Positions 27,152-35,936 are shown, numbered from the stretch's first letter. The stretch: 64,000 nucleotides of DNA from Streptomyces sp. L2 (GCF_004124325.1 NZ_QBDT01000001.1:3906001-3970000), one strand, 5' to 3'. Numbers and translations: made by a program. Notes: generated by a model from the sequence alone, not told the origin.

Positions 27152-29224
27152 TCAGGCGGCGGCCCGGTCGGCGTTACGGCGTGTAATCGCGGCGGTGATG
27201 TCGGCGCGTTTGATGCCGCGCCGGTTGGCGCCCTCGCCGTCGTCGGTCTGCCCCCACACCTGGCCCGGCTTGATGCCCCACGGCTTGAGCGCGGCGGTGA
27301 CGTTCTCGCCCTGCCAGCCGGTGTAGGTCTCCGGGTGGGCGGCGGCGAGCCGGGTCGCGATGCGCTCGCACCACACGGCCTTCTCGTCGTCGGCGATGAC
27401 GTCCAGGACGTCGGCGAGGATGTCGGAGCCACTGCCCGTGTTCTCGGGGCCTTTGCCGATGGCGTGGCCGGTGACGTTGCCGTAGGCCTCGCGGGCCTGG
27501 CGGGCGCGGGCGACGATGCGTTCGGCGGCGACCGCGTCCACGAACGCGGAGGCGACGATGCGCGGGTCGTCCCCCTCACCTGCCATCCAGCAAATCCCCC
27601 GGTCCGAGCGGGAGAACATCGTGGCGCGGTAGCCCGACTTGTACATCGACGTACCGAGGACCATGTCGTTGGCGGGCTGGCCCATGACCTTGAGGCAGAA
27701 GCGGAGGACGGCGTTGGCGCTGATGCCGGTGGGCAGGGATTTGGCGTCGGGGCGCTGGGTGCCGAACATGGCCACGATCCCGAGGGCGGGGCCGCGTTTG
27801 ACCAGGTCGGTGCAGATGGCCTCGATCTCCTTGCCGTGTTCCTCGTGCTCGAAGGGCACCTGGCACTCGTCGAACCCGACCACGATCGGGTGCAGCCCGA
27901 GTTTCTTGTCGGCGGCGAGTTCCGGGGTGACCTTCGACTCCGGACACCGCGAGCGCGGCAGGGACTTGATGACCTTCGCCCGCCGGCGCAGTTCCTCTTT
28001 CAGCTCCCGCAGCGTCTCCACGACGTAGGCGATGTCGTCGTCTTCCTCGCCGGCGCGGTAGCGGTGGCAGACCGGTTCCAGGGCGCCGAAGTCGCCGGTG
28101 CCCTTGAAGTCGAACGCGTGCACCTCTGCGCGCGGGTCGAGAGCGGCGATGAGCAGGAACAACCGCATCAGGAACGTCTTGCCCATACGCGGAATCGACC
28201 CGACGACGACGGACGCGAACATGAGGGTGACGGCGACGTCCCGCATGCGCTGGTCGTTGCCGAACACGACGGGCCGGAACAGGTCGACGGTGCCGGTCTT
28301 GGCGAGCGGCCAAGCGGGTTTGGTGGTCTCGTTCATCGGCTTGTCGCCCACCCACAGCACCAACCGCCCTTCGTGTTGCTCAGGGTCGGGGGAGGGCCAC
28401 ACACAGCCGGTCTTGCGTCGGAGACCGGAGGCCAGGGATTCGCGCTCCTTCATGATGTCGTCGGGCGTCACGCCGTAGGGGAGGTCGAGGTCGGCGCGGT
28501 AGCCGGGCCCGTCCCGCACGATCTCCGAGACGAACCGCAGGCCGTTCATGTCGCCGCCCTTCTTGATCGCGGCGGTGACCTTGGCGTTCCCAATGCTGTC
28601 GAGTCCGCGCAGGACGATGGACCCGGTGAGCTTCTGCACCTCGGTCTTGAGGACGGCGGGGCCGACGACGGGGGCGTCGGGCTGCTGACCACCGAGACCG
28701 AGCAACATCACTCCGCCGGTGGCGAACGCGTAGAGGAAGGCGGGGGCGAGGACGTACAGGTAGAGGGCGAACCCGCCCCCGAACACGGCCGCCACGAGGG
28801 TGACCAGGCCGCGCAGGCGGATGCGGCCGGCGCGGAGGCGGGCGAGGCGCATGTACTCCTCGACGTCCTCAGTGCGTACGGCGAACTCACGGAGCGGGGC
28901 GGCTTCGCGGTCCCACACCCACCGGTTGGTTGCGGCGACGAACCGGCACGCGCCCCGGGGGGCCATGAGGGTGAGTCGCCCGGCGTAAACCGGCAGGCGG
29001 ACGCCGTGGAAGAGGGCGGAGTACCCGGCGTTCGCGGCGGCGTGCTTGGCCGTGGCGGTGAAGTCGCGCTTGTTGGTCAGCCATCCGGCCAGGACGGGCT
29101 TGCGCTTCTCGATGCGCACCTTCGGGTCGGGGAGGGCGGGGTTGTCGACCGCGACGGGGGCGGCCGGCGCGTCGTCGGGGTCTGGTACGGGCCGCAGGTG
29201 CGGGCCCATGGTGCTGTCAGCCAT
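27152..29224 (-). CDS. traB: FtsK/SpoIIIE-type conjugative DNA translocase TraB
   Basis: A 690-residue hexameric motor that moves double-stranded element DNA between hyphae. Two N-terminal membrane helices (~125-170), Walker A GSIPRMGKT (~345-353), Walker B VVGFDECQ (~445-452), the GTQRPDA motif, and a C-terminal winged-helix-like DNA-binding part (~600-690; TYTGWQGENVTAALKPWG) that should recognise clt. ATG 29224 with AGGGAG upstream. Alone it suffices for AICE transfer in related elements. Confidence 0.95.
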   Translation of the reverse strand: MADSTMGPHLRPVPDPDDAPAAPVAVDNPALPDPKVRIEKRKPVLAGWLTNKRDFTATAKHAAANAGYSALFHGVRLPVYAGRLTLMAPRGACRFVAATNRWVWDREAAPLREFAVRTEDVEEYMRLARLRAGRIRLRGLVTLVAAVFGGGFALYLYVLAPAFLYAFATGGVMLLGLGGQQPDAPVVGPAVLKTEVQKLTGSIVLRGLDSIGNAKVTAAIKKGGDMNGLRFVSEIVRDGPGYRADLDLPYGVTPDDIMKERESLASGLRRKTGCVWPSPDPEQHEGRLVLWVGDKPMNETTKPAWPLAKTGTVDLFRPVVFGNDQRMRDVAVTLMFASVVVGSIPRMGKTFLMRLFLLIAALDPRAEVHAFDFKGTGDFGALEPVCHRYRAGEEDDDIAYVVETLRELKEELRRRAKVIKSLPRSRCPESKVTPELAADKKLGLHPIVVGFDECQVPFEHEEHGKEIEAICTDLVKRGPALGIVAMFGTQRPDAKSLPTGISANAVLRFCLKVMGQPANDMVLGTSMYKSGYRATMFSRSDRGICWMAGEGDDPRIVASAFVDAVAAERIVARARQAREAYGNVTGHAIGKGPENTGSGSDILADVLDVIADDEKAVWCERIATRLAAAHPETYTGWQGENVTAALKPWGIKPGQVWGQTDDGEGANRRGIKRADITAAITRRNADRAAA

Positions 29225-29262
29225 GCTGGAGGCTCCCTGCTGCTCAAGAGGGTGGTGGGTGG

Positions 29263-29306
29263 CCCGGGGGCGGCCGGTTTCCTTGGCCGGGACGGCCGCC
29301 CCCGGG
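29263..29306 (-). terminator. Hairpin before traB
   Basis: A 14-bp perfect stem (29263-29276 with 29293-29306) and 16-nt loop, directly behind the stop of the upstream small gene at 29313. It limits read-through into traB. Confidence 0.8.
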
Positions 29307-29312
29307 GCGTTG

Positions 29313-29507
29313 CTACTTGCGCTTGCCGGCGCGCTCTTCGCGCTTGCGCGCCTGCTCCAGAACGCGGTCGACCTTGCGCTGCAGGTCGCGCTGGTCGACC
29401 CGGCCGCCGTACTGGCGGTCGTCAGCCAGGCCGCGCTTGTACATGCGGGCGACGTACCAAGCGATCTGCGTCTTCTCACCAGCGGTCAGGCGAGGCTGCT
29501 TGCTCAT
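29313..29507 (-). CDS. Small basic AICE protein
   Basis: 64 residues, strongly charged and helical (MSKQPRLTAGEKTQIAWYV at the start; KREERAGKRK at the end). ATG 29507. Small helical basic proteins of this type accompany traB in related elements; DNA or RNA binding is possible but unproven. Confidence 0.72.
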   Translation of the reverse strand: MSKQPRLTAGEKTQIAWYVARMYKRGLADDRQYGGRVDQRDLQRKVDRVLEQARKREERAGKRK

Positions 29508-29582
29508 CTCGGTCACTCCCGTTCCGGGCCGGACTGTCCGGCTCCCCACAACCCTCGGCGTGCCGGGGGTCACGGGCAGCCG

Positions 29583-29960
29583 TCAGCGACGGCCGCGGGA
29601 ACGACGCAGGGTGCTCGCGGCCCGCTTGCCGTCCTCGCCGCCCACCGAGCGGACGACAGTGACGACACCCCACGCACACACCACCGCAATCAGCGCCAGC
29701 AGGGCGAGATTGGCGGCCATGGCGGTGAGGACACCGACCAGGAGCGGGCCGAAGTACACGCCGGCCGCGACGGTGCCGGCACCCATCCCGGCTCCCAGGG
29801 CGACGCGCTGAACGGTGCGGTCCGGCGGCGCCTGATGCACGTGCTGGTGGATGACCTGCGGCCCGCTGAACTGCGCGGGCGGGGTGGGGAGGTGGTTGGT
29901 GTAGGTGTAGGTGCCGTCGGGGAGCTGCACGACCCGGGGCACGTCAGGCAGCGATTCCAT
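29583..29960 (-). CDS. Spd-like membrane protein
   Basis: 125 residues. The N-terminal soluble part contains HQHVHQ, followed by two membrane helices (~50-70 and ~80-105, VGVLTAMAANLALLALIAVV) and a very basic C-terminus ending STLRRSRGRR. ATG 29960 chosen; the gene overlaps the upstream gene's end by 17 bp. Likely a spread protein of the transfer module. Confidence 0.78.
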   Translation of the reverse strand: MESLPDVPRVVQLPDGTYTYTNHLPTPPAQFSGPQVIHQHVHQAPPDRTVQRVALGAGMGAGTVAAGVYFGPLLVGVLTAMAANLALLALIAVVCAWGVVTVVRSVGGEDGKRAASTLRRSRGRR

Positions 29961-30300
29961 CTGCGATTCCTTCGGGGTAGGCGCACGGCACACACATGCC
30001 GAGCGCGGCGGGGATGACGTATCCGGCGTCCCGCCGGCACTCGGGGCAGAGACGGCGGGCACGGTTCGCCTTGGCGAGCGCCGCCCACCGGCCCGGCGTC
30101 ATCGGCCGGACCGGCGCGGCAAGGTCGACGCGGTAGAGGTAGGCGACCAGCGGCGGCCGGCCGCGCCGGCGGGGGCGTTCCAACTGAGCGGCCACGTCCT
30201 GACCACCCGGCCGCAACCCCTGTGCTCGGAGCTGACGGCGGGTGGCCAGACCGTCCGGGGCGAGCCGCCACCGGAAGACCGGCAGAGTTGCGGGCGTCAC
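29944..30300 (-). CDS. RRQ-type AICE protein with zinc-ribbon
   Basis: 118 residues. A segment RRQLRAQGLRPGGQ (~21-34), a motif I associate with actinobacterial element proteins, and a later CPEC..CVPC zinc-ribbon pair (~85-105). GTG start at 30300 overlaps the DUF2637 gene stop (GTGA). Function unknown; position suggests a transfer or spread accessory role. Confidence 0.78.
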   Translation of the reverse strand: MTPATLPVFRWRLAPDGLATRRQLRAQGLRPGGQDVAAQLERPRRRGRPPLVAYLYRVDLAAPVRPMTPGRWAALAKANRARRLCPECRRDAGYVIPAALGMCVPCAYPEGIADGIAA

Positions 30301-31316
30301 CGGCCCGCACCGGCAAGGTCAACGTGGGTGCCGTTGACCGGTCCGCGCAGTTCGGCGTAGCGGGCGGAGACCCACCCGACCGACCAGCCGCACAACTCCG
30401 CTGCGGCACGCACCGCCAGGCCCTCGGCGAACGCGGCGGCGACGATGGCGTGCGCCCGGTCCTCCGCAACCTTCTCCACAGCCGGGCCGCCGGACAGCAG
30501 CGCGGCCCGTTCACGCGCCGCCCGCTCCTCATGCTCGGCGCGTTCACGGCGTTCACGCTCGGCCTGCTCCTGCTGCTGCCGGCGTGCTTCAGCCTCGCGC
30601 TCCAGCCGCTCCCGCTCGCGACGTTGAGCGGCCTCACGCTCGATGCGTTCACGCTCGCGCTGCTGCTGTTCACGCTCGCGTTCACGGCGTTCACGGGCCT
30701 CGCGCTCGGCCTGCTCCTGGCGGCGGGCGGCTTCCTCACGTTCGGTCTGCTCACGGGCGAGACGCGCCTCGTGTTCACGCTGTTCACGGGCCAGCATGGC
30801 GGCGTGCTCGCGTTCCTCACGGGCCCGCCGCTCCGCCGCCTCACGGCGCTCAGCGGCGGCCCGCTCGCGCGCTTCGCGCTCGGCACGCTGCTCGGCCTCC
30901 AACCGCGCTACGGCGGCCGTAATGGCGCGCCGGTAGGCGAGCCCCGTCTCGGCGGTCACGATCAGCAGGAGCGGGGCAACGGCGTGCACGGCCACGCCGA
31001 CCAGGTCGTCCTTCAGCGCGGAGTCGGCGACGTTCAGGGCCAGCGTCATGCAGCCGGTCATCCACCGCAGCACGACCGGCCACCGCCCACCGTGCCCGCC
31101 TAGCCGGGCCAGCACCGCGTCCAGGCGGACGACGATGACCACCGCAGCGTCCACGACCAACGGCAGGATCGGCGCCGTCCACGCCCACTTCGCCGGCGTA
31201 TGAGCGGCAGCGAGCGGGGTGACGGTGAGGATCGAGTACAGCATCGCACCCGACACGATCAGCCACGTACCGGCCGACAGGGCGCGCTCCGCTGAACGGA
31301 TATGAACAGCGTTCAC
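30297..31316 (-). CDS. DUF2637 membrane protein with long coiled coil (SpdB-like)
   Basis: 339 residues. Four membrane helices in the first ~135 residues (DUF2637), a very long charged coiled coil (~145-275) made almost only of E, R, A and Q (REREREQQQRER), and a C-terminal helix-turn-helix-like part (~290-325; AAAELCGWSVGWVSARYAEL). GTG 31316. Members of this family are the spread proteins of streptomycete elements and partner with TraB. The coiled coil probably oligomerises under the membrane. Confidence 0.88.
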   Translation of the reverse strand: MNAVHIRSAERALSAGTWLIVSGAMLYSILTVTPLAAAHTPAKWAWTAPILPLVVDAAVVIVVRLDAVLARLGGHGGRWPVVLRWMTGCMTLALNVADSALKDDLVGVAVHAVAPLLLIVTAETGLAYRRAITAAVARLEAEQRAEREARERAAAERREAAERRAREEREHAAMLAREQREHEARLAREQTEREEAARRQEQAEREARERREREREQQQRERERIEREAAQRRERERLEREAEARRQQQEQAERERRERAEHEERAARERAALLSGGPAVEKVAEDRAHAIVAAAFAEGLAVRAAAELCGWSVGWVSARYAELRGPVNGTHVDLAGAGR

Positions 31317-31606
31317 GCGACCACCCCCGAGCGTGAACGCACCCGGGCAATGCCCAGCAGCCGCAACGGCGAGGCGGCATCGCCCGGGTCGGCGCGGAAC
31401 TCGGCCCACTCCCACACCGCCCCCGGCACCAGCTCGTAGCCCAGCGCGGCAAGCGCCCGTGAACGGTCAATGAACGAGGGCACCCGCTCTGCCTCCACTG
31501 GACCGATCACGCGCTCAGGCCACGGCGCAGGCAGGTCCCGGCGGACGACGTACGTGCTCCACCGGCCGAAGCTTGCCGTCATGTGGGCCGTGAACGTCTT
31601 CGGCAT
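31313..31606 (-). CDS. DUF6303-family small protein
   Basis: 97 residues (or 98 from ATG 31609). Features: FTAHMTASFGRWSTYVV, PWPERVIGP, RALAALGYELVPGAVWEW, ending in a conserved VRSRSGVVA. It matches the DUF6303 pattern as I recall; function unknown. Overlaps genes at both ends, so it is part of the leftward transfer operon. Confidence 0.8.
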   Translation of the reverse strand: MPKTFTAHMTASFGRWSTYVVRRDLPAPWPERVIGPVEAERVPSFIDRSRALAALGYELVPGAVWEWAEFRADPGDAASPLRLLGIARVRSRSGVVA

Positions 31607-31875
31607 CACGCCGCACCCCCCGGCAGGCTCGCGCTGGCGGTGCGGTTGGCGAGCGCGCGGCGGGCAGCGAGCAGGCGCCGGCGGGCACGGCGGATGCGCT
31701 GGGTGTCCAGCTCCGTCGGCGTGCGGTCCAGGACGACGATCTGCGCGTCGACCAGGTCGACGTCCGCCAGGATCAGCGGCATCTCACGCTCGATCGCATC
31801 CAGTTCCGCGTCCGTGGGCTCCGCCCAGTCGGCGAACGCAGTAACAGCGTCCTGAACAGTGACGATGTGCTCCAT
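31606..31875 (-). CDS. DUF6284-family small protein, first gene of transfer operon
   Basis: 89 residues: acidic N-half (DAELDAIEREMPLILADVDL) and basic C-half (RIRRARRRLLAARRALANR). This is the DUF6284 pattern found upstream of DUF2637 genes in streptomycete elements. ATG 31875. It heads the leftward operon and is preceded by a structured leader with two perfect hairpins and the GntR operators. Confidence 0.82.
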   Translation of the reverse strand: MEHIVTVQDAVTAFADWAEPTDAELDAIEREMPLILADVDLVDAQIVVLDRTPTELDTQRIRRARRRLLAARRALANRTASASLPGGAA

Positions 31876-31912
31876 TGGGTCGTCTTCCTCTCAGTCAGGA
31901 ACGGCCCGAACA

Positions 31913-32002
31913 GCGCCCCCGGTGTTCCCGCACCGGGGGCGCACGCCGTTGAAGTCGGAATGTCCGGCTCCCCTCAGCGCTGCTCGTACGAGACGAGCAG
32001 CG
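31913..32002 (-). promoter_or_regulatory. Two perfect hairpins in the leader of the transfer operon
   Basis: Hairpin A: GCGCCCCCGGTG at 31913-31924 with 31931-31942 (12 bp, 6-nt loop), 38 bp before the DUF6284 start. Hairpin B: CGCTGCTCGT at 31978-31987 with 31993-32002 (10 bp, 5-nt loop). Both lie between the operators and the first gene; attenuation or an insulating terminator is likely. Confidence 0.65.
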
Positions 32003-32295
32003 GAGGCAACCGGCCGCAGCGCATGAGCTGCGGAGCGCGTTGACGTACTTGTTTGCGGCTATAGGCCGCGAAGGTGCTGCGGATGAGAGATCACGCAAAG
32101 CCGGTCCCCGCCCCTCGGGCGGAGATCCAGGCAGGTCACCCGGCCCGACATGGGCGGTCGGGATGGTGACCCGCACCCATCGACCGCACGTGTTCATGCG
32201 GCTGGGTCGGCACTCTGTTGAGTTCGTCGCAGCGCTCAATCCGGGCCGTGCAGCCGGACGCTGTTCGAGCAGGTCAAAGCCACTTCGAAGCAATT

Positions 32296-32386
32296 GACCT
32301 AGGTCGCTTGCCGTTGATGAGAAAGCTACCTAGGTCACTTCGCCGCGTCAAGCGGTCCCGCGCTCGGGTTGCGAGCGACCTAGGTC
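32296..32386. promoter_or_regulatory. Three palindromic GACCTAGGTC operators (GntR sites)
   Basis: GACCTAGGTC at 32296-32305, ACCTAGGT at 32328-32335 (with a GTCA extension to 32337) and GACCTAGGTC at 32377-32386, all just upstream of the gntR start (32402). The outer copies overlap TTGACC sequences usable as -35 boxes in both directions (32295 rightward, ~32388 leftward). This is the expected control region for a KorSA-type repressor acting on itself and on the transfer operon. The remaining 31876-32401 gap also holds a GCGGC/GCCGC hairpin at 32055-32069. Confidence 0.75.
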
Positions 32387-32401
32387 AAGTACGCTTTCCG
32401 A

Positions 32402-32785
32402 GTGGACTCACAGCCGAAGAGGAAGCCCAACGCGCGCGAAATCGCCGCCAGGATCAGAGACGAGATCGCTGCGGGGACGTTCGGCCCTGGGGATCGGCTC
32501 CCCGGTGGGCGCGCCTACGCCAAGAAACTTGGCGTCTCCCTGATGACCGTCCAGAACGCCTACGCACAGCTCCGGGACGAGGGGTTGGTTGAAGGCGTCG
32601 CAGGGAGCGGTACCTACGTCCGGGATACCGCCCCCGGCGAGCAAGGGCCCCGCGAGGCGGCACAGCGCCTGACCGACCTCCAAGCCGAAGTCGCGCGCGT
32701 CTCGACCGAGCTGGCCGGCCTCGTCGAGCGCGTCAAGCAGCTTGAGGCGGCCGTGGGCCCCACTGAGGGTGAGCCCGGCGCCTAG
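32402..32785 (+). CDS. GntR-family repressor of the AICE (KorSA-like)
   Basis: 127 residues: N-terminal GntR winged helix (IAARIRDEIAAGTFGPGDRL, LMTVQNAYAQLRDEGLVEG, GSGTYV) and a short C-terminal coiled coil (LTDLQAEVARVSTELAGLVE) instead of a ligand domain. GTG start with no obvious ribosome-binding site, so perhaps leaderless. Known: in pSAM2 a GntR regulator, KorSA, represses the activator of transfer and replication. The three palindromes upstream are its likely operators. Confidence 0.9.
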   Translation: MDSQPKRKPNAREIAARIRDEIAAGTFGPGDRLPGGRAYAKKLGVSLMTVQNAYAQLRDEGLVEGVAGSGTYVRDTAPGEQGPREAAQRLTDLQAEVARVSTELAGLVERVKQLEAAVGPTEGEPGA

Positions 32786-32938
32786 CGTCTCTCGCGGTGT
32801 CCTCGTCGTCATGCATTAAGCGTGTCCCGGCGAGGGCGTCGTGAGTACGTACTCCCCCTGCCCCCGCACCGAACTAATCCGAACTTTGGCTGGCAGCGAG
32901 GGTGTTGGCGGTCCGTCAGAGGCTGCAAGACTGGCTGC

Positions 32939-33724
32939 ATGGCCGAACTCAACGGGAAGCCCGTCACCCTAGACCAGCTTGAGAATCTCGCTCTCACGAA
33001 CTACGGACACTTCACGTCCATGCGGATGGAGGACGGCACGATCCGGGGGCTCTCGCTCCACTTGGACCGGTTGGTGCGTGACTGCCGCATCGTCTTCGGC
33101 GTCGAGTTGGACCGGCAGAAGACGCTGGAGTACATCCGCAAGGTAGCCGACGGTGTCACCGGCGTTGCCGGCCTCCGGGTCACCGTCTTTGACCCTGCGC
33201 TCGACATGGGACGCCCCAGTGACGCCAAGGATCCGCACATCCTGGTGAACCTGCGGCCTGCCGGCGCCATGCCGCCTCCGCCTCTGACAGCCAAGACTTT
33301 CACCTTCACCCGCGACAACGCAGAGGTGAAGCACATTGGCCTTCACCCACAGCTCAAGCTCCGCCGTGACGCTCAGCTCGCTGGATTCGACGACGCCGTG
33401 TTCGTCGAACCTGACGGCCTGGTGTCCGAGGGTGGTACGTGGAACCTCGGCTTCGTCGACCACGAGGGCACGGTCATCTGGCCTGAGGCTCCGGTGCTCC
33501 CCGGCACCACGATGCTGCTGCTCCAGGGCCTTGATTCGCCCAAGCAGATCACTGCTCCCGTACGGCTCGCTGATGTCTCCAGCATGGCGGCGGCATTCGC
33601 CACCAACGTGACGATCGGCGTCCGTACCGTGAGCGCGCTCGATGACGTGCGGTTCCCGCAAGACCATCCGGTGCTCACTGCACTGCGTGATGCCTACGCA
33701 GGCATTCCCGGAGAGCGTCTGTAG
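32939..33724 (+). CDS. PLP-dependent class IV aminotransferase-like enzyme (AICE cargo)
   Basis: 261 residues of the fold-type IV family (branched-chain aminotransferase / 4-amino-4-deoxychorismate lyase group). Likely PLP lysine in EVKHIGLHPQL, and the phosphate-binding strand SEGGTWNLGFV. ATG 32939 gives the usual N-terminus (MAELNGKPVTLDQLENLAL); the frame is open further up. Such genes are frequent AICE cargo next to the regulator, but the substrate is unknown. 51 bp later comes the HTH-FGE gene on the same strand, probably one operon. Confidence 0.87.
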   Translation: MAELNGKPVTLDQLENLALTNYGHFTSMRMEDGTIRGLSLHLDRLVRDCRIVFGVELDRQKTLEYIRKVADGVTGVAGLRVTVFDPALDMGRPSDAKDPHILVNLRPAGAMPPPPLTAKTFTFTRDNAEVKHIGLHPQLKLRRDAQLAGFDDAVFVEPDGLVSEGGTWNLGFVDHEGTVIWPEAPVLPGTTMLLLQGLDSPKQITAPVRLADVSSMAAAFATNVTIGVRTVSALDDVRFPQDHPVLTALRDAYAGIPGERL

Positions 33725-33775
33725 ACACGCGTGCCGCCGTCCCCACGGGGCGGCGGCTCACAACAGGGGTAGCAC

Positions 33776-34711
33776 ATGCCACTCGTTACGAAATGGACCG
33801 GACGTGAAGTGAAGGCACTCCGTGAGGCCGTACGGATGAGCCTCATGGAGTTTGCCGAGAAGCTGGGGGTGTCCGATCGCATCGTCTCCCGGTGGGAAGC
33901 AGACGGCGAACAAGCCTCGCTCCGCATGGTGAATCAGGCCGCGTTAGACACCCTGCTCGCTAAGGCCGAGCAGGATGCTCAGGGTCGCTTCGTCGGCATC
34001 CTCGCTGCGGACGACGTCCCCACCCGAGCGATCATCGAACCTGACGAAAGCCAGACAAGAAGCGGCGATTACGTCAAGCATCCCGGGGACGGCAAGCTCA
34101 TGGCCTACGTTCCGGAAGGCATCTTCCTGTCGGGGGAGGACGACGAACCTGTGTGGGTAGACGAGTTCCACATCGACACCTTCCCGACGACCAACGCCGA
34201 CTATGCGCGGTTCTGCGCGGCAACCCGGCACCCAATGCCCGAGCACTGGGAGAACGGTCGATGTCCCCGAGACTTGTATGACCACCCCGTCGTGCACGTG
34301 ACGTGGCGAGACGCGCAGGCGTACGCCACATGGGCAGGGAAGTCGCTCCCCACGGCCGAACAGTGGGAGAAGGCCGCGCGCGGCACGTCGGGGCGCACGT
34401 TCCCTTGGGGAGACCAGAAGACAGCCGCCAAGTGCAATGTCCGGGAGACCGGCGTTGAGCGCACGACGTCCGTCTCTCGGTACCACAGCGGCGTTTCGCC
34501 CTACGGGGTCTACGACATGGTGGGCAACGTGTGGGAATGGCTTGCGACGCCGACCACGCCGGGGCGGTACCAACTCCGTGGCAGCGCCTTTACGAGCCCC
34601 TTGTTTCGGGGAACGCCAGCTATCGCCAACGACGCGGACGAAACTATGCACGATGACGACACCGGGTTCCGCTGTGTGGTAATCACGACGCAGATGACGA
34701 CACGTAGCTAA
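33776..34711 (+). CDS. HTH-formylglycine-generating-enzyme-like fusion without catalytic cysteines
   Basis: 311 residues. N-terminal XRE helix-turn-helix (~10-55; MEFAEKLGVSDRIVSRWEA) fused to an FGE-sulfatase/SUMF1 fold (~105-305) with hallmark segments HPVVHVTWRDAQAYATWAGK, LPTAEQWEKAARG, FPWGDQ, YDMVGNVWEW and GFRCVV. Where active FGE has a Cys-x4-Cys copper site after RGGS, this protein reads RGSAFTSPLFRGTPAIAND, with no cysteine, so FGE activity is not expected. It carries a TTA codon (codon 57, 33944-33946) and so depends on bldA tRNA. Function unknown; a sensor-regulator is plausible. Confidence 0.85.
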   Translation: MPLVTKWTGREVKALREAVRMSLMEFAEKLGVSDRIVSRWEADGEQASLRMVNQAALDTLLAKAEQDAQGRFVGILAADDVPTRAIIEPDESQTRSGDYVKHPGDGKLMAYVPEGIFLSGEDDEPVWVDEFHIDTFPTTNADYARFCAATRHPMPEHWENGRCPRDLYDHPVVHVTWRDAQAYATWAGKSLPTAEQWEKAARGTSGRTFPWGDQKTAAKCNVRETGVERTTSVSRYHSGVSPYGVYDMVGNVWEWLATPTTPGRYQLRGSAFTSPLFRGTPAIANDADETMHDDDTGFRCVVITTQMTTRS

Positions 34712-34820
34712 GGATAGGCGTCGTTATATGCACAACCTCAGGCGGTGTGGCAGTTCAGGCGATCGGGTCCCTGGAATTCACGATCGCTATGCTTGGCTGG
34801 GGGAAGGCAGTTGAGGGCGA

Positions 34821-35936
34821 TTATAGATTCAGTGACCTCCTGACCTCTTGTTCGGCTGCATGAATTTTTTCCTCTACCTCTAGGAACAGTTCCTCTGTCC
34901 GCGTGCGCATTTCATCTAGGGACTTTAGTACCACCAGATTGGTTAGATCCGTACCGTTTGGGAGCCCCTTCACTAGAAGCATGACTGTGAGTTGATAGAG
35001 AGAATTCAGGGCCATTGAGGCTGGTTCGGTGAGCCCTGTATTTTTCTTTCCGGCTTGCCACACCGCCTCGCCTCTATAATCTGATATGTTGAGTGATATT
35101 CCTCGCGAGCCAGCGTGCACTTCGTTGCTGGCCAGTTTGAAGTAGCTCCGCATGTGTCCCATGCGAACTTTACGCTCTATGCCGCCAAGATTGTCGTCGG
35201 GGCAATAGTTTTTGGCCCAACCGTACTCTCTCTTAAAATCGGTGCCGTACTTGGCGATCGCTGCATTGTAGCGGTCCTCCAATTCGTCCATAAACTCCTG
35301 TTCGAGCGGTTCCATGCCTAGGGTGGCGTGATCCCTTTGATATTGAAGTGCGCTTCGACGTGCGTCAATTACGGCGTGGACGAGATATCTGACTGCGAGA
35401 TCCCTGTGCGCGGGATCACTTGCGGAGTCGGCAAGCGCTCCAGCTACTACCGCCATCTCGTGCAGCGTTCGACATCGGGCTAGCGCTCCTTCCGGGAAGC
35501 CGTTGATCAGGAGCGCATAGACTTCCCCTGCCACTCTGCATCCCTTGGCGTGAAGTCCGATCAGTGCATAGCGGATCGCCTTTTCTTCATCACTGAGCGA
35601 GGCGTAGGGCTTAGCCGCTTGTGTCTCGCCTGCCTCTAGTGCGCACGCGGCAGTTATTGTGTAGCTTTTAAACGCTTTTCGGTACCGGCCGCGTAGACGT
35701 CTGTTGAAACCTTCGTCCATTTTGCTGTTTATTCGGAAGGATTTTCTATTTCTTGCCACTTTGGTTGCTATGCGACGCCCCATCTGTTCGGTAAAAAGCT
35801 CAACGGATTGGGTTGCGATTTGCTCGATCCTCCCCTCGTCCCCTTCATCGACTTTCGCCTCATTGAGAGCATCTATTACGTAGCTCTCGAACTTGTCATC
35901 AATGCTTGACTTCCTTCGCCATGTGGGCAGTCGCAC
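34821..35936 (-). CDS. DUF5677-type protein, low-GC cargo gene
   Basis: 371 residues, all-helical, soluble. The middle part (ARCRTLHEMAVVAGALAD, DLAVRYLVHAVIDARR, FKLASNEVHAGSRGI) fits the DUF5677 pattern. GTG start at 35936 with GAGGGGGG upstream. The gene is near 50% GC with ordinary third positions, unlike everything around it, so it was acquired recently from a non-streptomycete source. Convergent with the HTH-FGE gene. No enzymatic motif seen; a defence role is conceivable because it is cargo of a conjugative element, but this is speculation. Confidence 0.78.
   Translation of the reverse strand: MRLPTWRRKSSIDDKFESYVIDALNEAKVDEGDEGRIEQIATQSVELFTEQMGRRIATKVARNRKSFRINSKMDEGFNRRLRGRYRKAFKSYTITAACALEAGETQAAKPYASLSDEEKAIRYALIGLHAKGCRVAGEVYALLINGFPEGALARCRTLHEMAVVAGALADSASDPAHRDLAVRYLVHAVIDARRSALQYQRDHATLGMEPLEQEFMDELEDRYNAAIAKYGTDFKREYGWAKNYCPDDNLGGIERKVRMGHMRSYFKLASNEVHAGSRGISLNISDYRGEAVWQAGKKNTGLTEPASMALNSLYQLTVMLLVKGLPNGTDLTNLVVLKSLDEMRTRTEELFLEVEEKIHAAEQEVRRSLNL

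Noticed and set aside
33776..34711. Functional formylglycine-generating enzyme with sulfatase partner
   Set aside because: The required Cys pair is missing and no sulfatase gene is near.
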